Shown here one piece after another: positions 62,101 to 64,000 of a stretch of DNA of 64,000 nt. How positions within the stretch are numbered: position 1 is the first letter of the stretch; every line of letters begins with the position of its first letter. The notes under the pieces are model-generated. The model worked only from the letters and a program-made list of their open reading frames with translations. It made no database searches and was not told the origin of the DNA. The DNA lies in the NCBI GenBank assembly GCA_000708835.1, contig DF237156.1:80075-144074 (forward strand), read 5' to 3'. Origin of the DNA: Klebsormidium nitens. Its lineage: Eukaryota; Streptophyta; Klebsormidiophyceae; Klebsormidiales; Klebsormidiaceae. The position numbers and the translations under genes were made by a program.

Positions 62101-62354
62101 CTGTCTGCCTTGCATACTCTATCAGGCAAACCCAACCCTAACCCGTCTGTAACCAATGCTTTGCAGCTGCCGGGTGCCCCATCGGCAGGCTCCTGTGCCC
62201 GGCGAACGCCCCCAGTCTGGGCGCCACGTTCAACGTCTGCTGCCAGCTGAATGTTTGTCCCTCCAGCAACAACCAGTTCGTCCTCCAGGGGCCAGCCTGC
62301 GATATTTTCCCCACGATCCCGACACAGACCCCCACGCCTACACCGACTGCTTAG
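59184..62354 (+). CDS. Secreted six-cysteine modular protein with Thr-Pro linkers, downstream tandem copy
   Basis: Exons 59184-59246, 59745-59838, 60144-60353, 61060-61275 and 62167-62354 join in phases 0, 1, 1, 1 to give 256 residues. Exon 1 is a signal peptide (MASGAIVAVLGLLLMGVFGA). Exon 2 encodes a Gly/Ala/Gln-rich pro-like segment ending RKLLQ. Exons 3 to 5 each encode one module: ICAVGLTVC...VCCLGAIC, VCGATLTLC...LCCPETPC and GCPIGRLLC...VCCQLNVC, followed in turn by (TP)n runs of 10-20 residues. One exon per module with symmetrical phase-1 introns allows shuffling. The Cys order (C, C, CC, C, C) differs from the eight-Cys fungal hydrophobins. Likely extracellular or wall-linked, with O-glycosylated linkers (inference). 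Exon 5 is preceded by three further copies of itself. The exon 3 donor (CTG/GTCAGA) is weak. Confidence 0.75.
59967..60050 (+). repeat. 40-bp tandem duplication in intron 2 of the second Cys-rich gene
   Basis: GACGCCTTTTGCACTAGGTC (59967) and GACGCCTTTTGTGCTAAATC (60007), each continuing to TTCCTGTTACAT, form two direct copies about 90 bp before the exon 3 acceptor. Confidence 0.85.
61716..62166 (+). repeat. Three complete-looking copies of the Cys-rich terminal exon
   Basis: Copies start after CAG acceptors at 61716, 61864 and 62017, before the full exon at 62167 (spacings 148, 153, 150). Each keeps the phase-1 frame, the GCP-x-G-x-L/C-x-CPAN core, the CC pair and the next Cys, then ends at an in-frame stop (for example the second reads CCKLNKCLALA, stop). 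Each is preceded by a CTAACCC-type branch-point stretch. They could serve as alternative terminal exons. Confidence 0.85.
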
Positions 62355-64000
62355 CTGACCAAAGTAGTAGTGTCAAATAGTGACAGCTGTTTGCCGTTCA
62401 GAGTGTGAGTTTTGTAGTCGCACAAAGTTTTGACGCCAAGCGTGTGAGCCGTCGCCCCAGAAGATAAGGAGACGTTTTCCAAGGCCGCAAGCAAGTTAGC
62501 AAAGCTGACACTGTAAATGGACAGTAGGCCGCCTTCACACCCGCAAAAGTTACTATCTTCACTGGTGTTTCGAGTTCAGAAATAGAAGGGCAAGCAGATT
62601 GTGTAGTACTGTAAAGGATTCTAAATAAGCGCCAAAGAACAGTAACGGCAGACTTCGAAAGGAAGTAGAGAGAGCTCTGTCGTAGCTGATTTCAATGACG
62701 TTGGTTCTTCAGACTAAATTTTACATACTCTGCTCCCTTGAGAAGATTTCACATCAATACCTGATACGTTTTTTCGATTGCGAAAGAGCCAGCTCCGAGC
62801 AGCGGGCTTTCGAATACGAGCGCAGACTTGACCCCTTGGCGTGAAATGATTACACTTGAGGTTTTCGGTCAAAACAATCCTGAGGACATTTTGGCTCGCT
62901 CAGAGTTTATCAGGTCGAATCGTATGGCGTACTCATTTTCCAATTCAGATTCTTTGAACTACCAATGAAGAACATGGTAAAACCGATCCTGATTGATCCT
63001 GATCATCTCAACCATTTCCGCATATGTGCAACTGCGTAGAAAAACAACTCTCTACGCCGGTCAAGCATGCGTGACTTTGGCTCTCTGATTAACCCATGTG
63101 CATGAGAAGTATCAATGATATGTGAGGAAAGCAGTCTCAGCACTTGAATAAATGTTTTTATCCCTAACGATGTCTTAGGTTAATTAGTTATCACTTTCAT
63201 GTGCCACGAAGCAGATTGATAGAATACCAAAGTTCTCTCCTGATGCACCTAGAGAAAAGACGGCTCGTCGTTTTGAAAGGAGCAGCGAGAAGAGCTCATA
63301 GAAAGAGGAACGACCTTTGCAATTTGGAGCCAATATTCCTCATGATTTGGTCTCTTTTCTCACCAAAGCGGCTTCGTCGGCTACTTTCACGGAGCAGATT
63401 TGCTCCGTTTCGGTCCCGGTTTGGCACGGTTTTGGAGCCAACGCTCAGACTATATTGAAGTGAAAGTGGGCGCAAGTGCTCTGAAGAGCTGCGCATCTTC
63501 GCAGGTTCGTTTGAATTTAACTGATCACTCGGGTGAGCATGTTTGGAAGCAGATATTGCTTAGAGGACAGCCGCCGTTCGTCACTAGGCTGTCCTGGCTT
63601 AGAAGAACCCTTCCAAAGGGGCAGGCTGCCAGTCTGAGCGTGCGCGGCGCGCGCGTCGCAAGTGCGGCGCCAGTTTCAGCGCACGAGCGCGTGGCGCGCT
63701 TGCACCGCTCAGTGACATCACAACTGAAACAGGGGGAGGTCGAAGCTTTTGCGCGTTCAGAACAGGAAACAGTCATTAAAGCTGTGATGATTCGATTACT
63801 GGCAACGTTCGCTTAAACTATGAGTCGCTTGAATTAAGATCCGAGTCCCCCGGGCAAATAAACCAAAGTGCCTAACCCAAAAGCTTACGCGCTCCCCACC
63901 CGAACCCACCCTAACCCCCAAACCAACCCCACCCGTCTCCCGGGCGCCTTTCTTGTTCAAGCGCCCGTTAGTTCAAGCGAACGTTGACAGAGTGTGATTC
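62355..64000. other. 3' flank and right end of the window, no gene recognised
   Basis: The plus-strand frame 63400-63816 is open but Arg/Ala/Ser-rich with no domain. At 63850-63945 the plus strand is A/C-rich with CCTAACCC and ACCCTAACCCCC words, another degenerate telomere-like or branch-point-like tract. Nothing else supported. Confidence 0.35.

Noticed and set aside
63400-63816. 138-residue plus-strand frame near the right end
   Set aside because: Biased Arg/Ala/Ser composition, both strands open, no recognisable motif.
1-64000. CRISPR array, prokaryotic operons, rRNA or tRNA genes, intact transposon proteins
   Set aside because: The repeats present are exon-derived or short tandem duplications, the genes are spliced and eukaryotic, and no reverse transcriptase, integrase or transposase motif or cloverleaf was recognised by eye. 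Degenerate elements could have been missed.

Overview
The window is nuclear DNA of an intron-dense eukaryote, most likely a streptophyte (green-plant lineage) alga of the Klebsormidium type. That lineage call is inferred from the gene set, not from a search: a plant-type PI-PLC (X, Y and C2 domains, no PH domain), a chalcone-isomerase-like protein, a plastid-targeted HAD phosphatase of the At4g39970 type, a UBE2S/UBC22-type E2, many short exons with GT-AG introns, mid-range GC, and low-copy spacers. Every gene model below was built by hand by joining open exons whose splice phases agree. No transcript evidence was available.

Layout, left to right. 409-3118 (-): a secreted protein with two DUF642-like modules, running off the left edge. 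7721-10422 (+): chalcone-isomerase-like (CHIL/FAP) gene. 11700-16255 (-): UBE2S-type ubiquitin-conjugating enzyme with its LR-type tail. 18255-22565 and 24608-28969 (+): tandem pair of a seven-exon gene of unknown function, the upstream copy apparently frame-broken. 30149-33107 (-): HAD hydrolase. 33828-44215 (+): 12-exon phosphoinositide phospholipase C. 45740-47961 and 49949-52090 (-): two coiled-coil proteins ending in a similar Tyr-His/Cys motif. 54116-56600 and 59184-62354 (+): tandem pair of secreted six-cysteine modular proteins, with a weak AT-hook candidate (57232-57931) between them. Spacers hold no gene I can recognise.

The most unusual signal is structural. In five of the genes, one edge of an exon together with its splice site is repeated in decaying copies inside the adjacent intron, or downstream of the stop codon in one case. 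The repeat period is commonly about 140-160 bp, and 48-98 bp in some genes. Copies sit upstream of acceptors (CHIL exon 4, UBE2S exons 2 and 4, PLC exon 11, Cys-rich gene exon 5) and downstream of donors (PLC exons 8 and 11, DUF642 exon 4). This looks like an ongoing process of junction-spanning tandem duplication that lengthens introns and seeds decoy or alternative splice sites and, in one gene, a set of apparently usable alternative terminal exons. The same region also carries whole-gene tandem duplications, in which the upstream copy is the one that has lost its TATA-like box and acquired a frame problem, and a conserved GC-AG intron.
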